DNA of 64,000 bases from Pseudomonas sp. MM213. GTDB taxonomy: Bacteria > Pseudomonadota > Gammaproteobacteria > Pseudomonadales > Pseudomonadaceae. Below, piece by piece: positions 8,715 to 20,598 of this stretch. A program made the position numbers and the translations under genes. A model generated the notes under the pieces. That model was not told the origin of the DNA. It did not search any database and saw only the letters and a program-made list of their open reading frames with translations. How positions within the stretch are numbered: position 1 is the stretch's first letter; each line of letters begins with the position of its first letter. Location of the stretch: NCBI RefSeq assembly GCF_020423045.1, contig NZ_CP081943.1, positions 4,588,001 through 4,652,000 of the forward strand. Direction: 5' to 3'.

Positions 8715-9341
8715 TCAGGCAGTTTTTTGCAGGCCGGCGACGGTGCGCGGCATGCCGACAAACCCTGGCAAGGCTTCGATGCGCGCCAGCCAGGCTCGTA
8801 CGTTGGCGTAGTCCTCGAGCGACACGTTGCCTTCCGGTGCGTGGGCGATGTAACTGTAGGCGGCCACGTCGGCAATGGTCGGTTCGCTGCCGGTCAGGTA
8901 AACCGTATCCGCCAGTTCCTGATCGATCAGTTTGAGCCAGACGTGGGCGTAAGAGATCGTCTCTTCAGCCCTGTAAGGCGCGCCAAACACCGTGATCAGC
9001 CGCGCCCGGCCCGGGCCAAAGGCAATCGGTCCAGCCGCCACTGACAACCAGCGTTGAACCTTGGCGGCGCCGAGCGGGTCGTCTGGCAGCCAGCGACCGT
9101 TACCGTATTTTTTCGCCAGGTAAACCAGAATTGCGTTGGAATCGGCCAGCACCACGCCTTGATCGTCGATGGCCGGGACCTGTCCGAACGGGTTGATCGC
9201 CAGGTAATCGGGCTGTTTGTGCGCGCCCTTGGCCATATCGACCAGGATCAGCTCGGTCGGCAGTTGCAGCAGGGATAACATCAGCTCCACACGGTGAGCA
9301 TGGCCGGAACGTGGGAAGTTGTAGAGTTTGATCGCTTGCAT
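8715..9341 (-). CDS. Glutathione S-transferase family protein
   Basis: 208 residues from the ATG at 9341; an open frame continues upstream to 9446 but begins outside the conserved fold. The N-terminal thioredoxin-like half ([20 protein letters not shown], then [20 protein letters not shown], with the cis-proline VPAI and the ADSNAI glutathione-binding motif) is followed by an all-helical C-terminal half (about 90-205). It likely conjugates or reduces electrophiles with glutathione in the cytosol. A LysR-type regulator gene lies 130 bases upstream on the same strand and the flavin/ferredoxin fusion 63 bases downstream. Confidence 0.88.
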   Translation of the reverse strand: MQAIKLYNFPRSGHAHRVELMLSLLQLPTELILVDMAKGAHKQPDYLAINPFGQVPAIDDQGVVLADSNAILVYLAKKYGNGRWLPDDPLGAAKVQRWLSVAAGPIAFGPGRARLITVFGAPYRAEETISYAHVWLKLIDQELADTVYLTGSEPTIADVAAYSYIAHAPEGNVSLEDYANVRAWLARIEALPGFVGMPRTVAGLQKTA

Positions 9342-9471
9342 GGTCGACTCCGCTGGGTGGTGGCGCCGTTCTGAAACGATCAGCGCCGATGGGAGCCATC
9401 TTCCACCCCCAACCAAAACAACAGAATAACCAGCAAACGCAATCAATTATTTCAGCCAGTGCAATAACCCA

Positions 9472-10374
9472 TCAGCCCTGCAAGGCCGGGTGTTCCCGCA
9501 GCGCTTTCACCGTGAAGTCGACAAAACTGCGAATCCGGGCCGGCGCATTGCGGCCGCCCTGATACACCACATGGATGGGCAATGGCGGCAGTTCGAAGTC
9601 AGCCAATACGATTTCCAGTTCGCCGGAAGCGACTTTACTGGCGACTTGATAAGACAGGACACGGGTGAATCCCAGCCCGAGACACGCTGCCGTAATGGCT
9701 GCCTGATTCGCCGTCACCACCAATCGCGATTCAACCCGTACGCTGAGTGGCTCGCCCGCATCCTGAAAAGGCCAGCTTTTAAGCTGACCGATAGCAGACG
9801 TTGAAATAACCGGTGCACACGCCAGATCCTGAGGATGCACCGGCCTGCCCTGCGTCTCCAGAAATGGCGGAGCAGCGCAAATCACCCGCCGTACTTCGCC
9901 GACGCGGATCGCGTGCTGGTTGCTGTCGGGCAACTCACCGATGCGCACAGCCACATCAATCCCCTCCTCGACCATGCTCACTACCCGATTGACCAGCAAG
10001 CCGTTGATGCAGACTTCAGGAAACTGCTTCAGATAACTCACCATTACCGGCGTAACGAACAACTCGCCAAATAACACCGGCGCGGTGATCGTCAGTTGCC
10101 CACGGGGTTCGGCATGACTGCCCGCAGCTGAATCCTCCGCTTCCTGCACCTCGGCAAGAATCCTCCTACAGTCTTCGAGATACCGCTGACCCGCCTCACT
10201 CAAATGCACGCTGCGTGTGGTGCGCGTCAGCAAGCGTGTGCCAATGCGTTTTTCCAGCGCGGCCACGGCACGGGTAACACTGGCCGCCGACAGGCCCAAA
10301 CGCCGCGCCGCAGCCGAGAAACCTTGGTCCTGGGCGACGGCGGCGAAGACCTGCATTTCCTGGAATCGGTCCAC
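9472..10374 (-). CDS. LysR family transcriptional regulator
   Basis: 300 residues starting at GTG (10374), with GAGGA eight bases before it. The N-terminal winged helix-turn-helix reads FAAVAQDQGFSAAARRLGLS and continues TRAVAALEKRIGTRLLTRTTRSV (about 10-54); the rest is a two-lobed periplasmic-binding-like effector domain (GQLTITAPVLFGELFVTPV, about 92-110). Divergent from ppk2 (107 bases) and upstream of the GST gene on its own strand. Either may be its target; the ligand is unknown. Confidence 0.88.
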   Translation of the reverse strand: MDRFQEMQVFAAVAQDQGFSAAARRLGLSAASVTRAVAALEKRIGTRLLTRTTRSVHLSEAGQRYLEDCRRILAEVQEAEDSAAGSHAEPRGQLTITAPVLFGELFVTPVMVSYLKQFPEVCINGLLVNRVVSMVEEGIDVAVRIGELPDSNQHAIRVGEVRRVICAAPPFLETQGRPVHPQDLACAPVISTSAIGQLKSWPFQDAGEPLSVRVESRLVVTANQAAITAACLGLGFTRVLSYQVASKVASGELEIVLADFELPPLPIHVVYQGGRNAPARIRSFVDFTVKALREHPALQG

Positions 10375-10480
10375 TGGGTATGTCCTCTACTCAGATATTC
10401 GCTACCGTCAGGCTGCGAATCCAATACGGCGTTCAAAACAATCTAGTCTGACATAACCGGGAATTTGCGAGGTCTTGATT

Positions 10481-11302
10481 ATGGCAAAGGATAAGAAGCG
10501 CCCGCTTAAGCAGAACGCTGCCGACAGCTCGAAGATGTCTAACAAGGACTACCTGGAAGAACTGCGCCGACTGCACGTCGAAACCGTCAAGTTGCAGGAG
10601 TGGGTACGGCAAAAAGGGATCAAGGTGTGCATTGTTTTCGAGGGCCGCGACGGTGCCGGCAAGGGAGGGACAATCAAGGCCCTGACTGAACGGGTGAGCC
10701 CGCGCATCTTTCGGGTGGTGGCGTTGAGCGCGCCGACCGAACGTGAGAAAACCCAGATGTATGTCCAGCGGTACCTGCCGCATCTGCCGGCAGCTGGCGA
10801 AGTGGTGATCTTCGATCGCAGTTGGTACAACCGTGCGGGCGTTGAGCGCGTGATGGGGTTCTGCACCCAAGAGCAGGTCGACCGTTTCCTGAAGTCGATT
10901 CCGTTGGTGGAACGTGCAATCGTCGATTCGGGCGTCATCCTGATCAAATATTGGCTGGAGGTCAGCCAAGAGGAACAGACACGACGTCTTCAGGCACGCA
11001 TCAAGGATGGACGCAAAATCTGGAAGCTCACCGGCATGGATCTCAAGTCATACAGCCGCTGGTACGACTATTCACGCGCCCGTGACGACATGTTCAAGAT
11101 GACCGACACCGAACATGCCCCTTGGTTCGTGGCCAACTCCAATGACAAGCGACGGGCTCGCCTGAACATCATCACCGACCTGCTCAGCCGCATTCCCTAT
11201 AAGGATGTTCCGAGGGAGCCCGTGAAGTTGCCCAAACGCCAGAAGCCAGGCAGCTATCGAGAGCCGGATTATCCACTGCGATTGATAGAGGAAAAATTCT
11301 GA
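10481..11302 (+). CDS. ppk2: Polyphosphate kinase 2
   Basis: 273-residue PPK2-family kinase that moves phosphate between polyphosphate and nucleoside diphosphates (usually making GTP or ATP from polyphosphate). Walker A FEGRDGAGKGGTIKAL (about 49-64), the Walker B/lid region VIFDRSWYNRAGVERVMGFC (about 109-128), and a C-terminal WKLTGMDLKSYSRWYDYSRARD motif are all present, and the length matches single-domain class I PPK2. The ATG at 10481 is preceded by GCGAGG at a normal distance. The gene ends in a shared bidirectional hairpin with glmS. Confidence 0.93.
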   Translation: MAKDKKRPLKQNAADSSKMSNKDYLEELRRLHVETVKLQEWVRQKGIKVCIVFEGRDGAGKGGTIKALTERVSPRIFRVVALSAPTEREKTQMYVQRYLPHLPAAGEVVIFDRSWYNRAGVERVMGFCTQEQVDRFLKSIPLVERAIVDSGVILIKYWLEVSQEEQTRRLQARIKDGRKIWKLTGMDLKSYSRWYDYSRARDDMFKMTDTEHAPWFVANSNDKRRARLNIITDLLSRIPYKDVPREPVKLPKRQKPGSYREPDYPLRLIEEKF

Positions 11303-11315
11303 GCTGAATGTAAAA

Positions 11316-11351
11316 GGGGCAAGGTCCTGTGAACAACAGGAACCTTGCCCC
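11316..11351. terminator. Hairpin between ppk2 and glmS
   Basis: GGGGCAAGGTCCTGT pairs with ACAGGAACCTTGCCCC apart from one bulged A. Read leftward, it is followed by TTTTA, so it is a good intrinsic terminator for glmS; in the ppk2 direction there is no clear T run. It also contains the predicted Tn7 insertion point. Confidence 0.85.
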
Positions 11352-11407
11352 TCGATTCAGCTGTGGATAACTTATTCCACGGTGACTGACTTCGCCAGGT
11401 TGCGCGG
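11345..11407 (-). other. attTn7 site (unoccupied)
   Basis: Tn7 recognises the last roughly 35 bases of glmS (here 11372-11407) and inserts about 25 bases past its stop, which would be about 11347. The glmS end is intact and is followed directly by its terminator and ppk2; no Tn7-like end is visible, so the site is empty. Recognition follows from established attTn7 biology rather than from any test here. Confidence 0.7.
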
Positions 11408-13204
11408 CTGGTCAACGTCTGTGCCTTTCAACACCGCGACGTAGTACGACAGCAACTGCAGCGGGATGGTGTAGAGGATCGGCGACAGGATGTCGTGGAT
11501 GTGCGGCATGTGCACAACGTGGGTGCCTTCGCCGTTGGTCATGCCGGCCTGTTCGTCTGCGAAGACGATCAGTTGGCCGCCACGGGCGCGCACTTCCTGG
11601 AGGTTGGACTTCAACTTCTCCAGCAGTTCGTTGTTGGGCGCCACGGTCACGACCGGCATGTCGTTATCCACAAGCGCCAACGGGCCGTGTTTCAGTTCAC
11701 CGGCCGGGTACGCTTCGGCGTGGATGTAGGAGATTTCCTTGAGTTTCAAGGCACCTTCCATCGCTACCGGGAATTGCGCGCCACGACCGAGGAACAGGGT
11801 GTGATGCTTCTCGGCGAACAACTCGGCGATTTTCTCCACAGTGCTGTCCATGGCCAGGGCTTCGCCCAGACGGGTCGGCAGGCGACGCAGTTCTTCGACC
11901 AGAGTGGCTTCGACGCCTTCAGCCAGGGTGCCGCGCACTTGACCCAGGGACAGCGTCAGCAACAGCAGGCCAACCAACTGAGTGGTGAAGGCTTTGGTCG
12001 AGGCCACGCCGATTTCGCGGCCGGCCTGGGTCAGCAAAGTAAGGTCGGACTCACGCACCAGCGAGCTGATGCCGACGTTGCAGATCGCCAGGCTGGCGAG
12101 GAAGCCCAGCTCCTTGGCGTTGCGCAGCGCGGCCAGGGTGTCGGCGGTTTCGCCGGACTGGGAAATGGTCACGAACAGGGTGTCGGGCTGCACCACGACT
12201 TTGCGATAGCGGAATTCACTGGCGACTTCGACCTGGCACGGGATGCCGGCCAGCTCTTCCAGCCAGTAACGGGCGACCATGCCGGCGTGGTAGCTGGTGC
12301 CGCAGGCGACGATCTGCACGTTGCGCACTTTGGCGAACAGCTCGGCAGCCTGTGGGCCGAAAGCTTGCACCAACACACCGTCCGGGCTCAGACGACCTTC
12401 GAGGGTACGCTGCACCACAGCCGGTTGTTCGTGGATTTCCTTGAGCATGAAGTGGCGGAATTCGCCCTTGTCAGCCACGTCGGCACCGTCACGATACTGC
12501 ACGGTTTGGCGCTCGACGACCTTGCCGCTAACGTCCCAGATCTGCACGCTATCGCGACGAATTTCGGCGATATCGCCTTCTTCCAGGTACATGAAGCGGT
12601 CAGTGACCTGGCGCAGGGCCAACTGGTCGGAAGCGAGGAAGTTTTCACCCAGGCCAAGGCCGATAACCAACGGGCTGCCACTGCGAGCGGCGAGCAGACG
12701 ATCCGGTTGCCGAGCGCTGATCACGGCCAGGCCGTAAGCACCGTGCAACTCTTTAACGGTGGCCTTGAGGGCCACGGTCAGGTCGTTCAGATCTTTGAGT
12801 TTGTGGTTCAGCAGGTGGGCGATGACTTCAGTGTCGGTGTCCGATGTGAACACGTAACCCAATGCCTTGAGTTGTTCGCGCAGGGCTTCGTAGTTCTCGA
12901 TGATGCCGTTGTGCACCACCGCCAGATCACCGGAAAAATGCGGGTGAGCGTTGCGCTCGCACGGCGCACCGTGAGTGGCCCAGCGAGTGTGGGCGATGCC
13001 CAGGCGACCGGCCAGCGGCTCGGCTTCGAGCGCCAGTTCCAGCTCGCTGACTTTACCCGGACGACGCATGCGCTCGAGCTGTTGATCATTGGTATAGACC
13101 GCCACACCGGCGCTGTCATAGCCACGGTATTCCAGGCGCTTGAGGCCTTCGAGGAGGATGGCAGTGATGTTACGTTCTGCGACTGCACCGACAATTCCAC
13201 ACAT
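11372..13204 (-). CDS. glmS: Glutamine-fructose-6-phosphate aminotransferase (isomerising)
   Basis: 610 residues. Makes glucosamine-6-phosphate from fructose-6-phosphate and glutamine, the first step towards UDP-GlcNAc for peptidoglycan and LPS. The N-terminus [12 protein letters not shown] exposes the catalytic Cys2 of the class II glutamine amidotransferase domain (about 2-220, with [11 protein letters not shown]). Two SIS sugar-isomerase domains follow ([12 protein letters not shown] near 300 and [29 protein letters not shown] near 470). The C-terminus [13 protein letters not shown] is the family end. The stop of the DeoR-type regulator lies one base upstream of its start, so they form one transcript. 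Confidence 0.97.
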   Translation of the reverse strand: MCGIVGAVAERNITAILLEGLKRLEYRGYDSAGVAVYTNDQQLERMRRPGKVSELELALEAEPLAGRLGIAHTRWATHGAPCERNAHPHFSGDLAVVHNGIIENYEALREQLKALGYVFTSDTDTEVIAHLLNHKLKDLNDLTVALKATVKELHGAYGLAVISARQPDRLLAARSGSPLVIGLGLGENFLASDQLALRQVTDRFMYLEEGDIAEIRRDSVQIWDVSGKVVERQTVQYRDGADVADKGEFRHFMLKEIHEQPAVVQRTLEGRLSPDGVLVQAFGPQAAELFAKVRNVQIVACGTSYHAGMVARYWLEELAGIPCQVEVASEFRYRKVVVQPDTLFVTISQSGETADTLAALRNAKELGFLASLAICNVGISSLVRESDLTLLTQAGREIGVASTKAFTTQLVGLLLLTLSLGQVRGTLAEGVEATLVEELRRLPTRLGEALAMDSTVEKIAELFAEKHHTLFLGRGAQFPVAMEGALKLKEISYIHAEAYPAGELKHGPLALVDNDMPVVTVAPNNELLEKLKSNLQEVRARGGQLIVFADEQAGMTNGEGTHVVHMPHIHDILSPILYTIPLQLLSYYVAVLKGTDVDQPRNLAKSVTVE

Positions 13205-13205
13205 G

Positions 13206-13982
13206 CTATTTCTCCTGACTGACAGCCGCGCATATCAGCGTGATACCGCGGGCTTGTATCTGATCGCGTGCCTCCAGCGGCAGGCGATCATCGGTAATTA
13301 GGGTATGGACGCTGCTCCATGGCAGCTCCAGGTTGGGAATCTTGCGGCCTATCTTGTCGGACTCCACCATCACGATCACTTCGCGGGCAACATCCGCCAT
13401 GACGCGGCTGAGTCCCAGCAATTCATTGAAGGTGGTGGTACCGCGCACCAGGTCGATGCCGTCGGCACCGATGAACAACTGATCGAAATCGTAGGAGCGC
13501 AGCACTTGCTCGGCGACCTGCCCCTGGAAAGACTCGGAATGCGGGTCCCAGGTACCGCCGGTCATCAGCAGCACCGGTTCGTGCTCGAGTTCACTCAAGG
13601 CGTTGGCGACATGAAGCGAGTTGGTCATCACCACCAGGCCCGGCTGCTGGCCGAGTTCCGGAATCATCGCTGCCGTGGTGCTGCCGCTGTCGATGATGAT
13701 CCGGGCATGCTCGCGGATCCGCGCAACGGCAGCACGGGCGATCGCCTGTTTGTACCTGGAAACCGGTTGCCCGATATCGGCGACCAGTTCCTGAGGCATG
13801 GTGATCGCACCGCCATACCGGCGCAACAAAAGACCATTGCTTTCGAGCGCCGCCAGGTCCTTGCGAATCGTAACTTCCGAGGTTTCGAAGCGCTTGGCCA
13901 GTTCATCAACACTGACTTCGCCCTGCTCATTGAGCAAGGCGAGGATATTGTGACGGCGTTGAGGTGTATTGCGCTTCGACAT
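13206..13982 (-). CDS. DeoR/GlpR family transcriptional regulator next to glmS
   Basis: 258 residues from the ATG at 13982 ([14 protein letters not shown]); the open frame reaches 14024 but the earlier part is unconserved-looking. N-terminal winged helix-turn-helix [33 protein letters not shown] (about 22-54) and a C-terminal sugar-phosphate-binding DeoR domain ([18 protein letters not shown], about 94-111). The position between glmU and glmS suggests that it senses an amino-sugar phosphate and controls UDP-GlcNAc supply; this is inferred from neighbourhood only. Confidence 0.88.
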   Translation of the reverse strand: MSKRNTPQRRHNILALLNEQGEVSVDELAKRFETSEVTIRKDLAALESNGLLLRRYGGAITMPQELVADIGQPVSRYKQAIARAAVARIREHARIIIDSGSTTAAMIPELGQQPGLVVMTNSLHVANALSELEHEPVLLMTGGTWDPHSESFQGQVAEQVLRSYDFDQLFIGADGIDLVRGTTTFNELLGLSRVMADVAREVIVMVESDKIGRKIPNLELPWSSVHTLITDDRLPLEARDQIQARGITLICAAVSQEK

Positions 13983-14082
13983 GACCTGGTAAGTTTCGAT
14001 TCGAAAGATAACGGAAGCAATCAAAACCTATTGGCGAAACTTCGTCAAGCGCGAGGCGATAAAAAGGTCTGTGGATAAAAGC

Positions 14083-14187
14083 TTCGCGGGCAAGTCGGAT
14101 CGCCGCACCGCTCGCTCCTACGGGATCGTAGTCAATCCACATAATGTGTACGACTTTAACTGTAGGAGCGAGGCTTGCCCGCGAAGG
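14083..14187. repeat. REPIN between glmU and the DeoR-type gene
   Basis: Left unit CTTCGCGGGCAAGTCGGATC then GCTCGCTCCTAC (14083-14121); right unit TGTAGGAGCGAGGCTTGCCC through GCGAAGG (14161-14188). The two units are in the reverse order relative to the copy at 6519. It is flanked on both sides by exact TGTGGATAA copies (14070 and 14201). It separates glmU from deoR-glmS, so it may define or stabilise transcript ends. Confidence 0.85.
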
Positions 14188-14210
14188 CGATGACATGAAC
14201 TGTGGATAAC

Positions 14211-15578
14211 TCAGGCCTTTTTGATTTTCTCTGGCCGCTTCCAGCCATCGATATTCTTCTGGCGTGCACGGCCGACGGCCAACTGCGCGTTATCCACATT
14301 TTGCGTAATAGTCGATCCGGCCGCAGTGGTCGCACCGCTAGAGATATCCACAGGCGCCACCAACGAGTTGTTGGAACCGATGAACACATCCTCACCCAAC
14401 ACGGTTTTCCACTTGTTAGCACCGTCATAGTTGCACGTGATAGTGCCCGCACCGATGTTGGTGCGTGCGCCAATCTCGGCATCGCCCAGATACGCCAAGT
14501 GACCGGCCTTGGCGCCTTCGCCCATGTGAGCGTTTTTCAGCTCGACAAAGTTACCCACATGCGCGCGAGCCTCCAGCACGGAGCCGGGACGCAGGCGCGC
14601 GAATGGACCGGCATCACTGCCTTCGCCCATGATCGCGCCTTCGATATGGCTGTTGGCCTTGATCACCACGCCTTTGCGCAAAGTGCTGTCCTTGATCACG
14701 CAGTTCGGGCCGATCACCACGTCATCTTCGATGACAACCTTGCCTTCGAGAATCACGTTGATGTCGATCAGCACATCGCGACCGACAGTGATGTCACCGC
14801 GGACATCGAAACGTGCCGGGTCGCGCAGGGTCACGCCCTGGGCCATCAAACGACGACCCGCGCGCAGTTGATAATGACGCTCGAGCTCGGAAAGCTGCTT
14901 GCGATCATTGGCGCCCTGCACTTCCATCGCATCGTGAGGCTGCTCGGTCGCCACCACCAGACCATCGCTGACTGCCATGGCAATCACGTCAGTCAGGTAG
15001 TACTCGCCCTGGGCGTTGTTGTTGGAGAGACGGCTCATCCAGCCGCCCAGTTGCGCGAACGGCAGCGCGAGAATACCGGTGTTGCCTTCAGTGATCGCAC
15101 GCTCGGCTTCGTTGGCGTCTTTCTGCTCGACGATAGCCGTCACCTTGCCGGCAGCATCACGAACGATGCGGCCATAGCCGGTTGGATCATCCAGCTGAAC
15201 GGTCAGCAAACCCAATTGCTGCGGCGCAACCTGCTTGAGCAGACGTTGAAGGGTCTCGACTTCGATCAACGGCACGTCGCCGTAAAGAATCAGGACGGTG
15301 TCGGACTCAATGAACGGCACTGCTTGAGCAACCGCGTGGCCAGTACCCAGCTGTTTGTCCTGCAGGACGAAATTCAGATCATCGGCTGCCAGTCGCTCAC
15401 GTACGGCGTCGGCACCATGGCCAATCACCACGTGAATGCGCTGTGGATCAAGTTGCCGCGCGCTGTGGATAACATGGCCAAGCATCGAGTTGCCGGCAAT
15501 CGGATGCAGGACTTTCGGCAGTGCCGAACGCATGCGAGTGCCTTGGCCGGCAGCGAGGATAACAATTTCAAGAGACAT
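14211..15578 (-). CDS. glmU: Bifunctional UDP-N-acetylglucosamine pyrophosphorylase / glucosamine-1-phosphate acetyltransferase
   Basis: 455 residues. The N-terminal nucleotidyltransferase ([19 protein letters not shown], about 8-26) couples GlcNAc-1-P to UTP; the C-terminal left-handed beta-helix hexapeptide domain (about 250-455, with [20 protein letters not shown] and [11 protein letters not shown]) acetylates GlcN-1-P. Both activities make UDP-GlcNAc for cell wall and LPS. Length and both catalytic regions are complete. Downstream of the atp operon on the same strand but separated from it by an intrinsic terminator. Confidence 0.97.
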   Translation of the reverse strand: MSLEIVILAAGQGTRMRSALPKVLHPIAGNSMLGHVIHSARQLDPQRIHVVIGHGADAVRERLAADDLNFVLQDKQLGTGHAVAQAVPFIESDTVLILYGDVPLIEVETLQRLLKQVAPQQLGLLTVQLDDPTGYGRIVRDAAGKVTAIVEQKDANEAERAITEGNTGILALPFAQLGGWMSRLSNNNAQGEYYLTDVIAMAVSDGLVVATEQPHDAMEVQGANDRKQLSELERHYQLRAGRRLMAQGVTLRDPARFDVRGDITVGRDVLIDINVILEGKVVIEDDVVIGPNCVIKDSTLRKGVVIKANSHIEGAIMGEGSDAGPFARLRPGSVLEARAHVGNFVELKNAHMGEGAKAGHLAYLGDAEIGARTNIGAGTITCNYDGANKWKTVLGEDVFIGSNNSLVAPVDISSGATTAAGSTITQNVDNAQLAVGRARQKNIDGWKRPEKIKKA

Positions 15579-15638
15579 GACTGGCTACCAATCCTGGATG
15601 GTCAGCGGCTGCGACCTGGTTATGAAAATCGGAAAAGA

Positions 15639-15666
15639 AAAAAGGGTAGCCGAGGCTACCCTTTTT
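15639..15666 (-). terminator. Terminator of the atp operon
   Basis: AAAGGGTAGCC (15641-15651) pairs with GGCTACCCTTT (15654-15664) around a two-base centre, with A/T runs on both sides, so it would work in the atp direction (leftward). It lies 28 bases after the atpC stop. Confidence 0.92.
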
Positions 15667-15694
15667 AATCAATCGCGCAACAAGTGATGGCCTG

Positions 15695-16120
15695 TTAGTG
15701 GCCAAACTTCTTGCGGATCTGCTGGACGGTGCGCAGCTGAGCTGCAGCCTCGGCCAGACGTGCGGCAGCAGAACCGTAATCGAATTCCGCGCCCCGCTCA
15801 TGCAAGGCCTTCTCGGCAGCCTTAACGGCTTCCTGAGCGGAGGCTTCGTCCAGGTCGGCAGCTCGTTGCACGGTGTCGGCAAGAACCTTGACCATGTTCG
15901 GCTGAACCTCGAGGAAACCACCGGAGATGTAATACACCTCCTCTTCCCCGCCCTGCTTGACCAGGCGGATCGGGCCAGGCTTGAGATTAGTGATCAGCGG
16001 CGCGTGGCCCAGGGCGATACCAAGATCACCCAGTGCACCGTGCGCAATCACCATCTCGACCAGGCCGGAAAAGATTTCTCCTTCCGCGCTGACGATATCG
16101 CAATGGACTGTCATAGCCAT
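15695..16120 (-). CDS. atpC: ATP synthase epsilon subunit
   Basis: 141 residues. Central-stalk subunit of F1 that couples to gamma and can inhibit ATP hydrolysis. N-terminal beta-sandwich ([15 protein letters not shown], then [20 protein letters not shown], about 6-45) and a C-terminal helical hairpin ([20 protein letters not shown]). The first ATG at 16120 has a GAGG seven bases upstream. Last gene of the atp operon, 45 bases after atpD. Confidence 0.96.
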   Translation of the reverse strand: MAMTVHCDIVSAEGEIFSGLVEMVIAHGALGDLGIALGHAPLITNLKPGPIRLVKQGGEEEVYYISGGFLEVQPNMVKVLADTVQRAADLDEASAQEAVKAAEKALHERGAEFDYGSAAARLAEAAAQLRTVQQIRKKFGH

Positions 16121-16142
16121 CTGATTGCCTCAACCTAAATTA

Positions 16143-16160
16143 GCGCCCGTTGCCGGGCGC
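16143..16160 (-). other. Intercistronic hairpin atpD-atpC
   Basis: GCGCCCG (16143-16149) and CGGGCGC (16154-16160) form a seven-base-pair stem with a TTGC loop between the atpD and atpC reading frames. No T run follows, so it is more likely an mRNA stability or translation element than a terminator. Confidence 0.5.
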
Positions 16161-16165
16161 CGGGA

Positions 16166-17572
<1,407 letters not shown>

Positions 17573-18433
17573 TTAAACCGCGGCAGCGCCGCCGACGATT
17601 TCCGAGATCTCTTGGGTGATCGCAGCCTGACGCGCCTTGTTGTAGACCAGCTGCAAATCGCTGATCAAATCACCGGCGTTGTCGGTAGCGTTCTTCATCG
17701 CGATCATCCGCGCAGCTTGTTCAGCCGCGTTGTTCTCGACCACCGCCTGGTAGACCTGCGACTCCACGTAACGGACCATCAAGCCGTCAAGCAGCTCTTT
17801 GGCGTCCGGTTCGTACAGATAATCCCAGTGGTGCTTGAGTCCTTGATCCGGGGTTGCCACCAGTGGAATCAACTGCTCCACGGTAGGCGTTTGCGTCATG
17901 GTGTTGATGAACTTGTTGGATACCACGGACAGGCGGTCAATACGGCCGTCCAGGTAGGCATCCAGCATCACCTTGACGCTGCCGATCAGGTCATTGATCG
18001 ACGGCTCTTCACCCAGGTGGCTGATAGCTGCTACGACGTTACCGCCGAAGTTGCGGAAGAAAGCCGCACCCTTGCTACCAACAACACACAGATCAATCTC
18101 GACGCCGTTTTCGCGGTTTACCGCCATGTCCTTGACCAGAGCCTTGAACAGGTTGGTGTTCAAGCCACCACACAGACCACGGTCACTGCTCACCACGACA
18201 TAACCAACACGCTTTACTTCACGGTCGATCATGAATGGGTGGCGATATTCCGGGTTAGCGTTGGCCAAATGGCCAATAACCTGGCGGATGCGCTCCGCGT
18301 AAGGACGGCTAGCAGCCATGCGCATTTGTGCCTTGCGCATTTTACTGACCGCCACTTTTTCCATGGCGCTGGTAATCTTTTGCGTGCTTTTGATGCTCGC
18401 AATCTTACTGCGAATCTCTTTTGCGCCTGCCAT
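17573..18433 (-). CDS. atpG: ATP synthase gamma subunit
   Basis: 286 residues. Rotating central shaft of F1. N-terminal helix [28 protein letters not shown] and C-terminal helix [39 protein letters not shown] form the coiled-coil shaft; between them is the Rossmann-like domain ([15 protein letters not shown], about 76-90). Twenty-seven bases separate its stop from the atpD start. Confidence 0.97.
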   Translation of the reverse strand: MAGAKEIRSKIASIKSTQKITSAMEKVAVSKMRKAQMRMAASRPYAERIRQVIGHLANANPEYRHPFMIDREVKRVGYVVVSSDRGLCGGLNTNLFKALVKDMAVNRENGVEIDLCVVGSKGAAFFRNFGGNVVAAISHLGEEPSINDLIGSVKVMLDAYLDGRIDRLSVVSNKFINTMTQTPTVEQLIPLVATPDQGLKHHWDYLYEPDAKELLDGLMVRYVESQVYQAVVENNAAEQAARMIAMKNATDNAGDLISDLQLVYNKARQAAITQEISEIVGGAAAV

Positions 18434-18454
18434 GTAACACCTATCAGGTTAGCA

Positions 18455-18478
18455 AGCGGGAGCCTTGCGGCTCCCGCT
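18455..18478 (-). other. Intercistronic hairpin atpA-atpG
   Basis: AGCGGGAGCC (18455-18464) and GGCTCCCGCT (18469-18478) form a perfect ten-base-pair stem with a TTGC loop between atpA and atpG. The strong GC stem lacks a T run in the operon direction; it may set relative expression (atpA, with three copies per complex, from atpG, with one) by mRNA processing. This role is inferred. Confidence 0.6.
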
Positions 18479-18483
18479 GCGGC

Positions 18484-20028
18484 TTACCAGGTTTGGGTGG
18501 CCTTGAACTTCTCGATACCGGCTTTCATGCCAGCGTCGATTTCGTCATTGAAGTCACCCTTCACGTTGATCTTCGCCATCAATTCGGCGTGATCGCGGTT
18601 GAAGAAAGCAATCAGCGCTTGTTCGAAGCTGCCGATCTTGGCGATTTCAACGTCAGTCAGGAACCCACGCTCAGCGGCATACAGCGACAGCGCCATGTCA
18701 GCGATCGACATTGGTGCGTATTGCTTCTGCTTCATCAGCTCGGTAACGCGCTGACCATGCTCAAGTTGCTTACGGGTCGCTTCGTCCAGGTCAGAAGCGA
18801 ACTGGGCGAATGCCGCCAGTTCACGGTACTGAGCCAGAGCGGTACGGATACCACCGGAGAGCTTCTTGATGATCTTGGTCTGAGCGGCACCACCCACACG
18901 GGATACCGAAACACCGGCGTTCACAGCAGGACGGATCCCGGAGTTGAACATGGCCGATTCCAGGAAGATCTGACCGTCGGTGATGGAAATCACGTTGGTC
19001 GGAACGAACGCGGAAACGTCGCCAGCCTGGGTTTCGATGATCGGCAGTGCGGTCAGGGAACCGGTTTTGCCGGTCACTGCGCCGTTGGTGAACTTCTCTA
19101 CGTATTCTTCCGAAACGCGGGATGCGCGCTCCAGCAGACGGGAGTGGAGATAGAACACGTCGCCTGGGTAAGCTTCACGGCCTGGTGGACGGCGCAGCAG
19201 CAGGGAAATCTGGCGGTAAGCCACTGCTTGCTTGGACAGATCGTCATAAACGATCAGCGCGTCTTCACCGCGGTCGCGGAAGTATTCACCCATGGTGCAA
19301 CCGGAGTACGGTGCCAGGAATTGCAGTGCTGCAGATTCCGAAGCGCTCGCTGCCACGACGATGGTGTTAGCCAGTGCGCCGTTTTCTTCCAGCTTGCGAA
19401 CCACGTTGGCGATGGTCGATTGTTTCTGACCGATCGCTACGTAGACGCAGAAAATGCCGCTGTTTTTCTGGTTGATGATCGCGTCGATCGCCAGAGCGGT
19501 TTTACCGATCTGACGGTCACCGATGATCAGCTCACGCTGGCCACGGCCGACAGGGATCATGGCATCGACAGCCTTGTAGCCAGTCTGTACAGGCTGGTCT
19601 ACCGACTTACGCCAGATCACGCCTGGAGCAACTTTCTCGACCGCGTCGGTCTCGGTGTTGTTCAGCGGACCTTTGCCGTCAACTGGGTTACCCAGTGCGT
19701 CGACTACGCGACCCAGCAGTTCCTTACCAACCGGAACTTCGAGGATGCGGCCGGTGCACTTGGCGCTCATGCCTTCAGCCAGAGTCTGGTATGCGCCCAA
19801 TACAACGGCACCTACAGAGTCTTGCTCCAGGTTGAGGGCCATACCGAAGACGCCGCCCGGAAACTCGATCATCTCGCCGTACATTACGTCGGCCAGACCG
19901 TGAATCCGCACGATACCGTCAGATACGCTGACGACAGTGCCTTCGTTACGGGCTTGGGAGGTCACATCGAGCTTGTCGATGCGGCCCTTGATAATTTCAC
20001 TTATTTCGGAAGGATTGAGTTGCTGCAT
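18484..20028 (-). CDS. atpA: ATP synthase alpha subunit
   Basis: 514 residues. Regulatory nucleotide-binding F1 subunit. Walker [12 protein letters not shown] (about 170-180), the [21 protein letters not shown] signature (about 282-302), and the C-terminal helical domain with [16 protein letters not shown] are visible. Complete and of standard length. Lies between atpH (21 bases upstream) and atpG. Confidence 0.98.
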   Translation of the reverse strand: MQQLNPSEISEIIKGRIDKLDVTSQARNEGTVVSVSDGIVRIHGLADVMYGEMIEFPGGVFGMALNLEQDSVGAVVLGAYQTLAEGMSAKCTGRILEVPVGKELLGRVVDALGNPVDGKGPLNNTETDAVEKVAPGVIWRKSVDQPVQTGYKAVDAMIPVGRGQRELIIGDRQIGKTALAIDAIINQKNSGIFCVYVAIGQKQSTIANVVRKLEENGALANTIVVAASASESAALQFLAPYSGCTMGEYFRDRGEDALIVYDDLSKQAVAYRQISLLLRRPPGREAYPGDVFYLHSRLLERASRVSEEYVEKFTNGAVTGKTGSLTALPIIETQAGDVSAFVPTNVISITDGQIFLESAMFNSGIRPAVNAGVSVSRVGGAAQTKIIKKLSGGIRTALAQYRELAAFAQFASDLDEATRKQLEHGQRVTELMKQKQYAPMSIADMALSLYAAERGFLTDVEIAKIGSFEQALIAFFNRDHAELMAKINVKGDFNDEIDAGMKAGIEKFKATQTW

Positions 20029-20049
20029 TGCTCTGCTGCCCCTTCAAAC

Positions 20050-20586
20050 TCAAGATTTCAATGCTTCGGCAAGGCTCGCGAGTTTGCCGCGAACCGAGCC
20101 ATCGATAACCAGGTCGCCGGCGCGGATGACAATGCCCCCAATAAGGGATTTGTCTTCCTCGACTTGCAGGCGCACTTCCCGGTTGAGTCGTGCACTGAGA
20201 ACCTTGGCGAGTTTGTCTTGCTGTTCTTGGTTCAATGCAAAAGCACTGGTCACTTCAACGTCTACCGACTTCTCTTGTTCGGCCTTGTACAGGTCGAACA
20301 GAGCGGATATCTCCGGCAACAGCGGGAGACGGTCGTTTTCGGCAACGACGTTGATGAAGTTCTGTGCCTTGGCATCAAACTTGTCGCCGCACACGTCAAT
20401 AAACGTGGCGGCCTTGTCTGCGCTCGTCAGTCGCGGGGCCTTGAGCACGCGCTGCATGGTGTCGTCTTGCGACACTGCTGCAGCCAGGCCGAGCATGGCT
20501 GACCAAGAGGCCAGTTGCTGGTGGGCCTGGGCGTGCTCGAAGGCTGCCTTAGCGTAAGGTCGGGCCAACGTGGTCAATTCTGCCAT
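20050..20586 (-). CDS. atpH: ATP synthase delta subunit
   Basis: 178 residues. Peripheral stator subunit that links the b dimer to F1. N-terminal helical domain ([28 protein letters not shown]) and C-terminal [37 protein letters not shown] are characteristic of the OSCP/delta family. Twelve bases after atpF. Confidence 0.97.
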   Translation of the reverse strand: MAELTTLARPYAKAAFEHAQAHQQLASWSAMLGLAAAVSQDDTMQRVLKAPRLTSADKAATFIDVCGDKFDAKAQNFINVVAENDRLPLLPEISALFDLYKAEQEKSVDVEVTSAFALNQEQQDKLAKVLSARLNREVRLQVEEDKSLIGGIVIRAGDLVIDGSVRGKLASLAEALKS

Positions 20587-20598
20587 GATCGCCCTCGC

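Noticed and set aside
11303-11371. glmS ribozyme or riboswitch
   Set aside because: The gene's upstream side is one base from the DeoR-type gene, leaving no room, and the downstream hairpin is a plain terminator.
11495-13222. 575-codon open frame opposite glmS
   Set aside because: Shadow frame, no start signal, composition typical of reverse complement of coding sequence.
18421-20502. 693-codon open frame opposite atpA and atpH
   Set aside because: Shadow of conserved atp genes; no recognisable motif and no ribosome site.
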